Part shown: one piece after another, positions 8,037-16,965 of the stretch
How positions within the stretch are numbered: position 1 is the stretch's first letter
Layout of the letters: every line of letters begins with the position of its first letter
Source: Actinomycetota bacterium
GTDB taxonomy: Bacteria; Actinomycetota; Thermoleophilia; Gaiellales; Gaiellaceae
Reading direction: 5' to 3'
Length of the DNA stretch: 40,767 nucleotides
Assembly (NCBI GenBank): GCA_013816245.1
Contig: JACDEU010000027.1
Location: 1 to 40,767 of the forward strand
Notes under the pieces: generated by a model
Databases searched by the model: none
Told to the model about the DNA's origin: nothing
What the model saw: the letters and a program-made list of their open reading frames with translations, nothing else
Program-made: the position numbers and the translations under genes

Positions 8037-8993
8037 TCAAGCTGCCAGCAGGAAGCAGGCGTCGTGTGACGAGGGGGCGACGTGCAGGCGCCGGAGCAGG
8101 CGTCCGTGTGTGTCGAGGATGCAGAGTGTCCCCTCGTCGAGCGACGGTGTGAGTATCCAGTCGGATGCACGTTGGACGTTGTAGGAGCCTCGAGGCACCT
8201 TCGTCATGCGTATTTCGCGGCCGTCGAGTGAGAGCACTCGGAGTGTGCCGTCATCGCCGCTCGTCACGTAGGCGTTCGAGCGGGTGAAGGTGATGTGTTG
8301 CGGTGGCGCGTCGGCACGCAGCTGGGTCAGCAGCCTGCCGGTGCGCGAGTCGTACAGCGCGAGCGCGCGGTGGTCACCCGAGCTGAGCCAGACCTGGCGT
8401 CCGCCGGGTGCGAAGCCGACGTCATGCGCGCGAAACGGCGGATGGAACCGTCGCACGAGCCGCGGCCTCAGCGGGTGGGACACCTCTAGCACCGCGACCT
8501 CTTCGGCCTTCGAGCCGAGCGAGACCCAGAGGCTCTTGTTGTCTGGAGCCAGCGAGACGTGCCGCGCCGGACCGCCCACCGCGACACGAGCTACTACCCG
8601 GCCGTGGAGAACGTCGACGGTGACGACCTCGTGTCTGCCGGAGTCAGTCACGAAAGCGTGTCGTCCGTTTGCTGCCGCAGCTGTATAGCGAGGTTCCTTA
8701 AAGGCTCCAACCACCCGCCGCGTCTGCAGGCTTGGTTCAATCAGTGTCACCACGCCGTGCGCTGTGTGGCATACGACAGCGGCGTTTCCATTGACGCTCT
8801 CGATGCTGCGGGGCCCTGCCGCGGTCGCGATCGAACGGAGGATCCTGCCGGTGGAAAGGTCGACGACCGCGACGCGAGCTTGAGTGTCTGCGGTGACGAG
8901 CGCGACAGCCCTGCTGGCGGCCAATGCTTGGGAGCCAAAGCGTAAGGCGAGCGGGAGTGTCACGGCGCCAGCGAGGAATTGGCGGCGATCCAT
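8037..8993 (-). CDS. Tat-exported beta-propeller (YVTN/WD40-like) protein
   Basis: 318 residues. It starts MDRRQFLAGAVTLPLAL, a twin-arginine signal followed by an Ala-rich cleavage region. The rest consists of repeated blades of about 40 residues with endings such as VAVVDLSTGRILRSI, VVTVDVLHGRVVARV, LALYDSRTGRLLTQL and LCILDTHGRLLRRL, the signature of YVTN-type propellers of six or seven blades. It lies 53 bp downstream of the membrane-anchored propeller gene and probably belongs to the same ECF operon. No catalytic residues are evident; a binding or scaffold role outside the membrane is likely. Confidence 0.8.
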   Translation of the reverse strand: MDRRQFLAGAVTLPLALRFGSQALAASRAVALVTADTQARVAVVDLSTGRILRSIATAAGPRSIESVNGNAAVVCHTAHGVVTLIEPSLQTRRVVGAFKEPRYTAAAANGRHAFVTDSGRHEVVTVDVLHGRVVARVAVGGPARHVSLAPDNKSLWVSLGSKAEEVAVLEVSHPLRPRLVRRFHPPFRAHDVGFAPGGRQVWLSSGDHRALALYDSRTGRLLTQLRADAPPQHITFTRSNAYVTSGDDGTLRVLSLDGREIRMTKVPRGSYNVQRASDWILTPSLDEGTLCILDTHGRLLRRLHVAPSSHDACFLLAA

Positions 8994-9046
8994 CGTTGGG
9001 GATACGAGCGAGAGTGGGCGCGAGGTCCCCGCCGCTCGCTACGTGT

Positions 9047-10180
9047 TCAAGGGCAGCACCATTCGGTTGGCTGTGCCCCAGGGCCGAAGGCGCTGTCGAT
9101 TCCGGAGATCGGAATGACTTTGCGGACGGCCGCGGAGCGGATGAAGAGCCATTGGTCGGCGCTCGGCCAGCCGAGCACGAGCCAATTTCCGTCGGGTGAC
9201 CATGCGACCGTGTCAAAGCTGCCCGCCCCTGCGAACACGCGTCGCGCCGCGGTCGCGTCGGGCTGAAGGACTGGATAGAACCAGAGCACGCTTTGCTCCG
9301 CGCTGCGTTGGACGAATGCGATGGCGTTGCTTCCGGGCATGAAGTGCGCGGCCACCACGCTTGCTGCGCCTGGCGGTAGCGGGTCAAGACGTTGTTTGCC
9401 GGCGTTGCCGAACACGGTTATCGAGCTGGGGCCGCGAGCAAGCAGATAGCGACCGTCGCCAGACCACTCAAGCGCACTCGGTGTCTGCCGAGCCAGGGCG
9501 TCCCACAGCAGGGCGCCGGAGTCCGCGTTTCGAACGATCAGCCTGCCCGCCTCATCCACATAGGCGAGGTCGTGTGTGCGCGGTCGCCACGCCGGGGCGA
9601 CAAGGGTGACGCCATGTGCGAGCAGCCGATCGCCGCGGCCGTCGCCACCGACGACACGGAGGCCGCGTCCACTCAGGTAAGCAACTCGCTCGTCACCGCT
9701 TCCTTGCTGTGACCACCTCGGAGCGGCGAGCCCCATGCGTCCGATCGACCAGTGAACATCGCCGTTCGGTTCGAGTGCGCGGATCTCGTCGCCATGAATT
9801 GCGGCGAGATACAAGCCATGTGGCGACCATGACGCGTCGCGATAGCCCTCGAGCAGACGCTTCGACCCGTCGTTTTGGACGACCCAGGCTCCCTCGGCTG
9901 AGTTCACGAGTAGCCGCGAGCCCTTGGTCGGCAGCGCGAACAGCGCCGGCTCGGCGTGCTTCTCCCCACGGACGGCTTCACGGAGCGACCCGAAGACGGC
10001 GTGACCCGGGGGGCTGAGGATCCCGGCGAGAAGAAGCGCCGCGACGCCGGCCACCAAGACCGGTCGCCATGGCCGCGGCCGCGCTGACGGGATTCGCTCC
10101 TGATAGGCGGCTTGGACGATCTGCCAGCTGCGCTCTTCGGATTCGCGTTCGCCGGGTGCCGGCGTTTGCCAGCGCCTCAT
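9047..10180 (-). CDS. Membrane-anchored beta-propeller protein, probable ECF sigma regulator
   Basis: 377 residues. A short cytosolic N-terminus (MRRWQTPAPGERESEERSWQ) is followed by one hydrophobic segment, PVLVAGVAALLLAGIL (residues about 42-57). The exported region has TolB/WD40-like blades marked by DASWSPHGLYLAAI, PAWRPRTHDLAYV, LEWSGDGRYLLA and VAWSPDGNWLVLG. The ATG overlaps the stop of the ECF sigma gene by 4 nt. That coupling and the single-pass topology argue that it controls the sigma factor in response to an envelope signal. This is inference from context, as no classical anti-sigma domain is recognisable. Confidence 0.78.
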   Translation of the reverse strand: MRRWQTPAPGERESEERSWQIVQAAYQERIPSARPRPWRPVLVAGVAALLLAGILSPPGHAVFGSLREAVRGEKHAEPALFALPTKGSRLLVNSAEGAWVVQNDGSKRLLEGYRDASWSPHGLYLAAIHGDEIRALEPNGDVHWSIGRMGLAAPRWSQQGSGDERVAYLSGRGLRVVGGDGRGDRLLAHGVTLVAPAWRPRTHDLAYVDEAGRLIVRNADSGALLWDALARQTPSALEWSGDGRYLLARGPSSITVFGNAGKQRLDPLPPGAASVVAAHFMPGSNAIAFVQRSAEQSVLWFYPVLQPDATAARRVFAGAGSFDTVAWSPDGNWLVLGWPSADQWLFIRSAAVRKVIPISGIDSAFGPGAQPTEWCCP

Positions 10181-10710
10181 CGCAGCTCCTTCCCGAGCCT
10201 TCCCGCAAGGTCGTCGAGCCCACGGCGAAGGCGTGAGTTGACCGTGCCGCGCGGCAAGCCGAGCGCTTTCGCGATCTCGCCCGGCGTGTAGTCGAGCAGG
10301 TGGCGCATCACGATCACAGCGCGGTGCTCGGGCGAAAGCTCCGCAAGCGCTGCCGCCAAGGTCTCGGCATCATCGGTCTCAGGGCGCTTGGGCGCGCTGA
10401 GCTGCTCGACTTCTGCAGCTGCTTCGGGGCGTAACGCCCGGGAGCGGGACCAGTCGATCGCCCGGTTGACGACGATCCGGTGCAGCCATGGGCCGAACGG
10501 CCGGCGGTAGTCAAAACGCTCGAGGCTCCGCAGCGCCGCGAGGAACGCCTCCTGGGCGATGTCTTCGGCCGCGCCCGAGTCGTGGACGACGAGGTAGGCG
10601 GCGCGGTAGGCGCGGGGCCAATGGTGTCGGAACAGGGCTTCGAGGTCGGAGACCGATCCCGACTGTGCGCCCCGAATCCAAGCGCGCTCGTCGCGTCCAG
10701 AGCCCGCCAT
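10177..10710 (-). CDS. ECF-type RNA polymerase sigma factor
   Basis: 177 residues, typical ECF length. Region 2 is clear in LEALFRHHWPRAYRAAYLVV followed by AAEDIAQEAFLAALRSL, and LHRIVVNRAIDWSR closes it. Region 4 is LSPEHRAVIVMRHLLDYTPG, then EIAKALGLPRGTVNSRLRRG, the DNA-binding helix-turn-helix for the -35 element. It sits between an upstream secreted propeller-like gene (stop 69 bp away) and the coupled membrane propeller, and may be part of one four-gene unit transcribed leftward from about 11754. Confidence 0.92.
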   Translation of the reverse strand: MAGSGRDERAWIRGAQSGSVSDLEALFRHHWPRAYRAAYLVVHDSGAAEDIAQEAFLAALRSLERFDYRRPFGPWLHRIVVNRAIDWSRSRALRPEAAAEVEQLSAPKRPETDDAETLAAALAELSPEHRAVIVMRHLLDYTPGEIAKALGLPRGTVNSRLRRGLDDLAGRLGKELR

Positions 10711-10779
10711 AGCGCACCGACTCTACGGTCTGTGCCCAGCGAGAGGTCCCTCCCGGGATCGCAGCGATTCCGCGCATAG

Positions 10780-11754
10780 CTAAGGCACGGCCACGGGTGA
10801 GCTTCGGTTACGCCGGTTGCGCCGTGCTGTTGACAGCGAAAGCGCCGCGCCCACCGCGCCTACTACGCCGACCGTGACGAGCACGACGAGCCAGGGAAAG
10901 GCCGAGCCACCGGCAGATGGGAGGGTGACCGCGAAATCGCTTCGATCGACGGTGAGAACGGGCTTGTTCGCACGGACCACTTGCAGAACGTCGCTCGAAT
11001 CGTCCAGCTTGAACCGCAGGCTCGAGAGGTCGGTCCCGGTGAGCGCGTCGAGGTCGATGCAGCGTGCGCTGCCTCGGCGCGTGTCGAGTGCATGGATGAA
11101 CGGCGTCTTGCCGGCTCCGTCATACAAGGTGTAGGCCCAGCGGCCGTCTCGACCCATCGCGCGGGTGAGCGGTTGGCCGCGCATCTTTTCGCCGGGCTCG
11201 TGTGGATCGACGACAGGCGCTGCAACGAGGCGACGTGCTGTCAGGTCATAGTTGCGAACCAGGTACCGGGTCGGATCAAGCGCCGATGTGTACTGGATCA
11301 GGTAGAGCGATGCTCCCCCTGGCGAGATCGCGTCGAAGCTGAAGTCGCCCTGCAGCCTGATCCGGCCCCGTGGCGCCAGTTGCGGTGTCTCGATCAATGC
11401 AAACGTCGTCGCGGCGCGCGGGAAGGTCGCCCGCGGCGAGATCAAGACAAGCATCCGGCCGTCACCCGAGATGCCGCCGGCGGAGCCGTCGTAGGCAACC
11501 GCGGGAATCGTGAACGTGCCCTGCAACAGCCTCGACCCAAGGATCCGGCCGCCGTCTTTGCTCACACGGGCGAGGATCGTGTCCGACCCGGCCGGAATCG
11601 TCACGTAACGGTCGTGGCCTCCAGTGGTCGCAATCCCGGTTGCGCCGGCGTCGACGCCAAGCACAGGCAGCCCGTCCGCCTGGGCATCGTGGGCGACGCC
11701 TGTTCCAGTGAGCAGCATCCAGACGACAAGCGCGAAAGAGAAGCGGTAACGCAT
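10780..11754 (-). CDS. Secreted propeller-like protein with C-terminal membrane anchor
   Basis: 324 residues from the ATG at 11754 (an in-frame start four codons upstream is equally open). The signal peptide is MRYRFSFALVVWMLLTGTGVAHA-like. The body shows loose repeats (GGISGDGRMLVLIS, FDAISPGGASLYLIQ, AMGRDGRWAYTLYDG) resembling propeller blades. Near the C-terminus there is one transmembrane segment, PWLVVLVTVGVVGAVGAAL, followed by a basic tail RRNRRNR: an extracytoplasmic domain anchored at its end. Its position just upstream of the ECF sigma factor suggests a sensor or product of the same pathway. Function not otherwise known. Confidence 0.7.
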   Translation of the reverse strand: MRYRFSFALVVWMLLTGTGVAHDAQADGLPVLGVDAGATGIATTGGHDRYVTIPAGSDTILARVSKDGGRILGSRLLQGTFTIPAVAYDGSAGGISGDGRMLVLISPRATFPRAATTFALIETPQLAPRGRIRLQGDFSFDAISPGGASLYLIQYTSALDPTRYLVRNYDLTARRLVAAPVVDPHEPGEKMRGQPLTRAMGRDGRWAYTLYDGAGKTPFIHALDTRRGSARCIDLDALTGTDLSSLRFKLDDSSDVLQVVRANKPVLTVDRSDFAVTLPSAGGSAFPWLVVLVTVGVVGAVGAALSLSTARRNRRNRSSPVAVP

Positions 11755-11988
11755 CGAGCCCCCCAATCTCCGAGGTGCGGACTTAAGTGATACGCCAGAG
11801 AGTGCGACCGAGGTCCGTACGACGGTGGTGCTCTAGCGCGGGTGCTTGAGATTCAGCGCGCTTCGCGCGGAGGTGCTGAACGCCATTGCCGTGCGCTGTT
11901 TGAGCGTCCCGCCATCGGCCGGTAGCTCACGACCTCGTTTGACATAGCCAGCTTGCTGCCGGCGCGGACGTATGCGGCTTGGAGCTGC
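11755..11988. other. Intergenic region, no gene seen
   Basis: Probable promoter region for the leftward unit starting at 11754, next to the end of a decaying gene. It includes a short dyad around CGCGCTTCGCGCG near 11858-11871. No open frame is convincing. Confidence 0.4.
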
Positions 11989-12625
11989 CTACCCGGCCGC
12001 CAGTGGTTCTTCGTATACCGGCGCACCCGAACGATTCAGTGCCTCAAGGATCCCAGCACTGACATTGAGGTTGAGGTCGCTCAACTCCCAGACGTGGCCG
12101 ACGACAGGGGAGGATGCGAGCACATTGCCGTTTGCCCTCACCACTCTGACCGCCAATCGCGTCGGCAGCCAAGCCGTAGGCACCGGTGATGATTGTGCTC
12201 CCTGGTCCCGAAGTGGCGACTGCGACTTCCTTGTAGAGCGGCCGGGCAGCAGTCGGCAACGGAGGCGCCGGAAAAGAAGTGCTGCCAAAGCTGCGCGGCA
12301 ACCGATCCCTGCCCGAGGCCAAGCAAACCATGTCTTTCTTCTTGATCAAATAGAAAGCGATGCGTCCATTGCCGCCGATCTCGCGCACCGTCCAGTTCCC
12401 ACCAGCGTCAGTGCGCATCATCTGCTGATCCTCGTTGCCAAACTCAGTGGTCGGAACCGGCGTACCGCCGTCGCCGAGCAGGCCGAACAAGTCTGTGGTC
12501 ACAGCCAATGCCGGTACTGTCACCAGAGCGGCGGCGGCGGCGGCGGCGATGACGAAAACAAGTCCACGCGGCCGGCGATGCCCGATCGGACGCTCCAGCT
12601 CGCGACGCAGCGCCTCAGCACGCAA
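11989..12625 (-). pseudogene. Frameshifted single-pass membrane protein, paralog of the gene at 4023-5498
   Basis: The first part runs from a TTG at 12625, with a basic segment (RRELERPIGHRRPRG), a transmembrane run LVFVIAAAAAAALVTVPALAV, then GNGRIAFYLIKKKDMVCLASGR. This aligns by eye with the STAFYVIRRKDGRICYSIGR region of the membrane protein at 4023-5498. Homology continues in a second frame (LAVRVVRANGNVLASSP...) after a shift near 12152-12163, and stops at 11989. An upstream in-frame TAA and the lack of a normal cytosolic N-terminus suggest that the 5' end is also lost. Either true decay or a single sequencing error could explain the shift, but the truncated start favours decay. Confidence 0.65.
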
Positions 12626-13019
12626 TCGGAAGGCTTAGGCGCGCGACGGCGCGCAGCCGAGCAAGCGACACCACCGTGACCGACTGCGGCTTTGTCGGAG
12701 GCGCGGACGCCGGCCGCGGCTCGAGCGCGAACAGCAGCCGCCGATTATTCGAGAGTCCGAGGTAGTTACCGACCGCGATCGTGAGACCGCGCTGAGGCGC
12801 CGTGCCGAGTGAGAGACGACCTAAGACCTTGCCCGTCGCCGAGAAGGCGCTCAGCTTATTGTTCGCGAATAGACCCAACACGCCCGCCGGACCGGCATGC
12901 TTTGTCGCCTCCTGCACGACCGAAAGGCCCGAGCCCGTCGCCGCGCCGACCACCGCCATCGCAACGATCGCGACGGAAGCGCATCGACTGTAAGCCACGC
13001 AGACAAGTCTATGGCTCAC
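12615..13019 (-). CDS. Short exported propeller-like protein, probably truncated
   Basis: 134 residues from a GTG at 13019; GTG 13001 is an alternative. A hydrophobic segment VAIVAMAVVGAATGSGLSVV may be a signal peptide. The rest (LGLFANNKLSAFSATGKVLGRLS, then RRLLFALEPR and VTVVSLARLRAVARLSLP) looks like two blades of a YVTN-type propeller, far short of a full ring. The end overlaps the 5' part of the decaying neighbour at 12625 by 11 bp. It is best read as the remaining N-terminal piece of a larger exported protein after a deletion. Confidence 0.45.
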   Translation of the reverse strand: MSHRLVCVAYSRCASVAIVAMAVVGAATGSGLSVVQEATKHAGPAGVLGLFANNKLSAFSATGKVLGRLSLGTAPQRGLTIAVGNYLGLSNNRRLLFALEPRPASAPPTKPQSVTVVSLARLRAVARLSLPIAC

Positions 13020-13094
13020 CCGAACGCCGATATTTCGGACAGGGACGAGACGGATTTCACGGGTCGCGACCGCCGTATACGGATCGTGAGGCGG

Positions 13095-13742
13095 ATGTTC
13101 CCTTTATCCGGCGCACTCTCTGCTGTGCTCTGTGCGACGGCACACGCTGATGTCGGTCCGCCCCGACTCAGCCCATCGGCGGGCAAGCCCGGCCGGGTAG
13201 TCATGGGACGGGGGGCGAGCGGGATGTCGGTGCTGATGATTCCGCCTTGGCTGCGCCGGAGCGGTATTCCTGCCATGGCGGCGCTGTTTGTGAGCCCTAT
13301 TCCGTCGGGGCACCGTCTCGGCTGCCTTGGATCCGGCTCGGCCGAATGAGCGGACGTGTTCTGCCGGTCACGTTCGGGACCATTCGGTTCCGTGTCCCGC
13401 GTGTCGCGCCGGGGCGCTACAAGGTCTTCGTCTACTGCGAGCCGTGCTATCGAGGCCGACGCGGAAGCCTGATCACGGACGACCGGATCTTCCGAGTCGT
13501 GCGCACTCGCTCGGCCGGAAGGCGCGTCGTGTACCCGGGCGACCGACTCTCCTTCGTGCTTCCGTCGGGATGGCACATCACATTCACCCGTATTAACGGC
13601 GTCGTCGATCCCGTCACCATTTTCACGGCGACTAGCTTCGCACTCCGGCATCCACGGCCTTCAGATGAGATCTGCTCTTCACACTGCAGCGGCAGTGGCC
13701 CGTCCGCGGTGCCTATGTCCGGCTCACTGAGGAACGAGACGG
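13095..13742 (+). pseudogene. Broken exported protein (two-domain, 'PAGW'-containing), frameshifted and IS-interrupted
   Basis: The reading starts MFPLSGALSAVLCATAHADVG (a signal peptide), then LSPSAGKPGRVVM, which is the opening of a small Ig-like exported domain. After a shift near 13237-13247 it continues as LAAPERYSCHGGAVCEPYSVG and ends FRVPRVAPGRYKVFVYCEPC, the cysteine-bearing core of the same domain. A second domain follows, YPGDRLSFVLPSGWHITF, matching the PAGW pattern of the proteins at 1805-3939. It is cut at 13742 by the insertion sequence. Two independent lesions make it a pseudogene. Confidence 0.65.
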
Positions 13743-13797
13743 TTGAAGGGTGTCAAAACCTAGGTTCAGCCCCGAATCCGAGTTTTGACACCCTTCA
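13743..13797. repeat. 55-bp unit with perfect 15-bp inverted ends
   Basis: GAAGGGTGTCAAAAC (13745-13759) is followed after 22 bp by GTTTTGACACCCTTC (13782-13796). It replaces the missing 3' end of the transposase gene and resembles, in plan, the 76-bp units near 36.5 and 38.1 kb. It could fold as a strong hairpin or be a minimal non-autonomous element. Confidence 0.7.
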
Positions 13798-14693
13798 CGT
13801 GTTCAAGGTGGCGGCGGCCGACGATCAAGATCCAGTCGAGACACTCCGTTCTGACGGTGCGGACAAACCGCTCCGCGTAAGCGTTCGCCTGCGGCGCTCG
13901 CACCGGCGTGTGGATCACCTCGATTCCCTCGCTGCGGAACACGTCGTCGAAGGAAGCAGTGAACTTGCCGTCGCGATCGTGAATCAGGAAGCGCATCCGT
14001 TCGAACAGGTTCGTGAAGCTGAGGTTGCGCGCCTGTTGAACGACCCACGCTCCTGTCGGGTTGGTCGTGCAACCGGCAAGGTGGACGCGCCCGGCTGCCG
14101 AGCTCGATGAAGAAGAACACATACAGGCGACGCAGCGACACGGTCTCCACCGTGAAGAAATCACAGGCAAGCATGCTCGCGGCCTGCTGGCGAAGGAACA
14201 CAGGCCAGCTCACCGCTCCGCGCCGCGGCGCCGGCTCGAGCCCAGCGAAGGCAAGCACACGTCGGATCGTGCTCGGCGAGAGGCGAAAGCCAAGCTTCAT
14301 CAGTTCACCGGCGATCCGCTGGTAACCCCAGCGCGGATTCTCGCGCGCAAGCCGCACCACCAACTCACGCAAAGGACGGGCTGTCGGCGGGCGGCCGGGC
14401 TTGCGCTGCGGATACGTCCACCTCCTGCGCACCAGCTCCCGATGCCAACGCAGCAACGTCGCCGGCGTCGCCACCAGCCCATGCCGGCGCCGATGCGGGA
14501 GCAGACGAGCAAGCGCAGCAACAAACGCACGATCCGCAGGCCGAAGCCTTGGACGCTGCTGCGAGCGAGCCAACACCGAGAGCTGGTGCCGCAGCAGCAC
14601 CAGCTCCACGTCCTTGGCGAACTCGGCCCGTCAACCCCGAACGAGCAGCCTCAAAACGGCAACGAAGGTGAGGTAGGCGAAAGAGAGGAGCAT
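13797..14693 (-). pseudogene. IS3-like solo transposase, nonsense + frameshift + 3' truncation
   Basis: Homologous along its length to the intact transposase at 34835-35914. The ancestral start appears to be the ATG at 14693 (MLLSFAYLTFVAVLRLL). Codon 21 is a TGA (14633-14631) where the reading otherwise continues into EFAKDVELVLLRHQ. The helix-turn-helix region and the first catalytic aspartate (ACDFFTVETV) are in one frame. After FFIELGSR the frame shifts near 14095-14105 into RVHLAGCTTNPTG, with the second aspartate (IHDRDGKF) and the glutamate (NAYAERFV). The gene stops abruptly at LEHV, immediately before the 55-bp palindromic unit, missing the last 60 or so residues. Three lesions: inactive. 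Confidence 0.85.
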
Positions 14694-15091
14694 CGACCGA
14701 TCCTCCCAGGCCCAGGAACCCGTCCCACCGAGTGGCGGTTCTTGCGGCGTTCAGCGGCTTTTGGTATTCGCGCGCGCACGTACTCAGTAAAGACCTGCCA
14801 GTAAAAGACCTGCCCATGAGCCGAGCCGCGACCGAACCGGCAGCGGAGGCGAACCGTCTCGAATCCTGCCGACGTCACAACACTGCCAGACCATTCGAAT
14901 CTCGATCAGAGTTTTGACACCCTTCAAGGGTAAAGGGGTTGCTTTCAAGGGAAAGTCCACTGCGGTAGCGCAACCACGAGTTCGCCTTTTGGGCACGAGT
15001 TTCAGCGCCTGCGCCTAGCGGAGATGGTGTCCGCCTTCCCTGGGCGGTGACTATCACGCGCCCCGGCCCGAGCCGAGGGACTGGCGGATGG

Positions 15092-16315
15092 CTACGTAGG
15101 CATGAGAGACACGATGTCGCGGTTGAGGTCCGCCGTCCGCGTGATGCCCAGCAGCTTGAGCGTACGGACGTAGTCATCGTGCAGCAGCCGGGTCAGATGG
15201 TCGACCCCATGCTCTCCACCAGCCATGAGCGCGTACAGGTAGGGACGGGCCACAAACGCAGCTCGAGCTCCGAAGGCGATGGCCGCCGCTACGTCGGCGC
15301 CTGATCGCACGCCGCCGTCGAGATAGATCTCGGCCGTCCCGCCGATCGCGTCAGCGAGCGATGGGACCAACTCGAGCGGAGTCGCCGCACGATCTAGCTG
15401 GCGCCCGCCGTGATTGGACACCGCGATCCCGTCGGCTCCCGCGGCCGCAATGTCGAGTGCGTCATCGAGACGTTGGACTCCCTTGACCACGATTGCTCCC
15501 ACCCACTGCGAGCGTAGCCAGTCGATGTCGGCAAGCGACACGGACGGGTCGAAGACAGTGTTGATCAGCCCCATTACGTCCTGTGCTGCACCGAGTGACT
15601 CGAACGCGAGCGGCTCAGTGGTGAGCGCATCGAACAACCACCGCGGCTTGCCGAGCATCCCGAGAAGGGTCCGTCCCGTCAGCGACGGCGGGAACGTGAG
15701 CCCGTTGTAGACGTCCCGGTGGCGGGCTCCGGCGACTGGCACGTCCACGGTGAGCACGAGCGTTGTGTATCCGCTCTCGGCAGCGCGCGCGACGAACTCG
15801 CTGCTCCGGCCGCGATCCTTCGAGACATACAGCTGAAACCAACGGTCCGTAGTCGGCGCCTCGGCTGCGAGCCGCTCGATCGACGTGGTGCCGAGGGTCG
15901 ACAGCGTGTATGGGATTCCGGCGCGGCCGGCGGCGCGTGCGACCGCAGCCTCGCCTCCCGCATGCATCATTCGTGTGAATCCCGTGGGGCCGAATACGAC
16001 CGGCAGCGCGGCCGTTCGGCCGAGAATCGTGGTCGACGCGTCGACCCTCGACACGTCGCGGAGCACATGGGGGCTGAAGACGACCCGATCAAAGGCTGCG
16101 ACTGCCCGATCCTTACTCAACTCAAGCTCGGCAGCCCCTTCGACGTAGTCGAACACGGACATCGGCGTTCTCCGCCGCGCGAGTGCCTGGAAGTCGGAGA
16201 CTGTCCGGACACGGCTCCAGCGGCCAGTCTTGTGGCGACGGAACGTTGGCCCCACGAACCGCGCCACCTCCGAGGCTCGCGGAAATCGGCGTCTGAGCTG
16301 ACCTGTGCTCTCCAT
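15092..16315 (-). CDS. FMN-dependent alpha-hydroxy acid dehydrogenase/oxidase
   Basis: 407 residues from the ATG at 16315, which has a strong GGAGGAG ribosome site 5 nt upstream; the longer frame to 16432 was rejected for that reason. Members oxidise L-2-hydroxy acids (lactate, mandelate, glycolate) to 2-oxo acids using FMN in a TIM barrel. Seen: FDYVEGAAE near the N-terminus, PVVFGPTGF, the QLYVSKD strand, the active-site block SNHGGRQLD with catalytic His302 and Arg305, and the FMN-phosphate block LDGGVRSGADV. The gene follows the RidA gene on the same strand after 151 bp. The substrate is probably a hydroxy acid intermediate of the local pathway, which is an inference. Confidence 0.92.
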   Translation of the reverse strand: MESTGQLRRRFPRASEVARFVGPTFRRHKTGRWSRVRTVSDFQALARRRTPMSVFDYVEGAAELELSKDRAVAAFDRVVFSPHVLRDVSRVDASTTILGRTAALPVVFGPTGFTRMMHAGGEAAVARAAGRAGIPYTLSTLGTTSIERLAAEAPTTDRWFQLYVSKDRGRSSEFVARAAESGYTTLVLTVDVPVAGARHRDVYNGLTFPPSLTGRTLLGMLGKPRWLFDALTTEPLAFESLGAAQDVMGLINTVFDPSVSLADIDWLRSQWVGAIVVKGVQRLDDALDIAAAGADGIAVSNHGGRQLDRAATPLELVPSLADAIGGTAEIYLDGGVRSGADVAAAIAFGARAAFVARPYLYALMAGGEHGVDHLTRLLHDDYVRTLKLLGITRTADLNRDIVSLMPT

Positions 16316-16466
16316 GTTCTCCTCCGTATCAGTCCGTCCGATCGCTGCCATCGCAACCGCCGCCCAGGTCACAGTCGGGCGCGCGCCTCTGGCCGCAACG
16401 AGCGCCGTCGAGGCGGCCGAGGTACCTGGCATTCGATGCGCCGCTCTCAGTCGGCACGGCTGGGCG

Positions 16467-16943
16467 TCACTCGCTCCAGGCGACTACCGCATCGACTTCG
16501 ACGGGCATCCCGAACGGAAGGCTTGCTACCCCGACCGACGACCGCGCACCTAGTCTTTCTTTTCCGTAGAGATCCACGACGAGGTCAGTGAAACCGTTCA
16601 TCACGTGGGCATGGTCAGTGAATCCGGAAACTGCGTTCACGTAGCCCGTGATCTTTAGCCAACACCCGATGTCGTCGAGATCGCCGAGCTCTCGTTCGAT
16701 GGTTCCTAAGACGTTAAGCGCGGTCAGCCGTGCTGCCGCCACCGCCTCCTCCACCGATACGGCCGATCCAACCTGCCCGAGAGGGCTACCCCACCCGCTC
16801 CCGTCCGTCGGGCCGTGGCCCGCAATGTACGCAATACCGCCCCAGCGAACCAGTCTTCGGTAGATGAGTCGCACGTTCTCGGGCGCCACCTGTGGAGGCG
16901 GGATTTCGAGTCCCAAACGTTCAAGCCGGTCCCTTACCCGCAT
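16467..16943 (-). CDS. RidA (YjgF/YER057c/UK114) family protein
   Basis: 158 residues from the ATG at 16943, with a GGGAGGG ribosome site about 6 nt upstream. The family hydrolyses reactive enamine/imine intermediates such as 2-aminoacrylate released by PLP enzymes; some members act on other adducts in catabolic pathways. Seen: the YIAGHGPTDG strand, the central helix EAVAAARLTALNVLGTIERE, WLKITGYVNAV and the C-terminal RSSVGVASLPFGMPVEVDAVV, where the family arginine is present. The N-terminal extension of about 40 residues is longer than in the canonical 130-residue RidA. It is divergent from a GntR gene with an operator between them, and PLP-enzyme genes lie nearby. Confidence 0.9.
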   Translation of the reverse strand: MRVRDRLERLGLEIPPPQVAPENVRLIYRRLVRWGGIAYIAGHGPTDGSGWGSPLGQVGSAVSVEEAVAAARLTALNVLGTIERELGDLDDIGCWLKITGYVNAVSGFTDHAHVMNGFTDLVVDLYGKERLGARSSVGVASLPFGMPVEVDAVVAWSE

Positions 16944-16965
16944 GGGCACCCTCCCTCGGTCGTAT

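Larger units (their letters stand above)
13743..14927 (-). mobile_element. Damaged IS3-like (rve) insertion sequence with 17-bp inverted ends
   Basis: The ends are perfect inverted copies of TTGAAGGGTGTCAAAAC: 13743-13759 on the plus strand and its complement at 14911-14927. A third, 15-bp copy of the motif lies at 13782-13796. Inside is a rve transposase pseudogene on the minus strand lacking its 3' part. Its upstream leader (14694-14910) contains a near-duplicate AGTAAA(A)GACCTGCC at 14786-14814. No target duplication was recognised. Confidence 0.7.
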
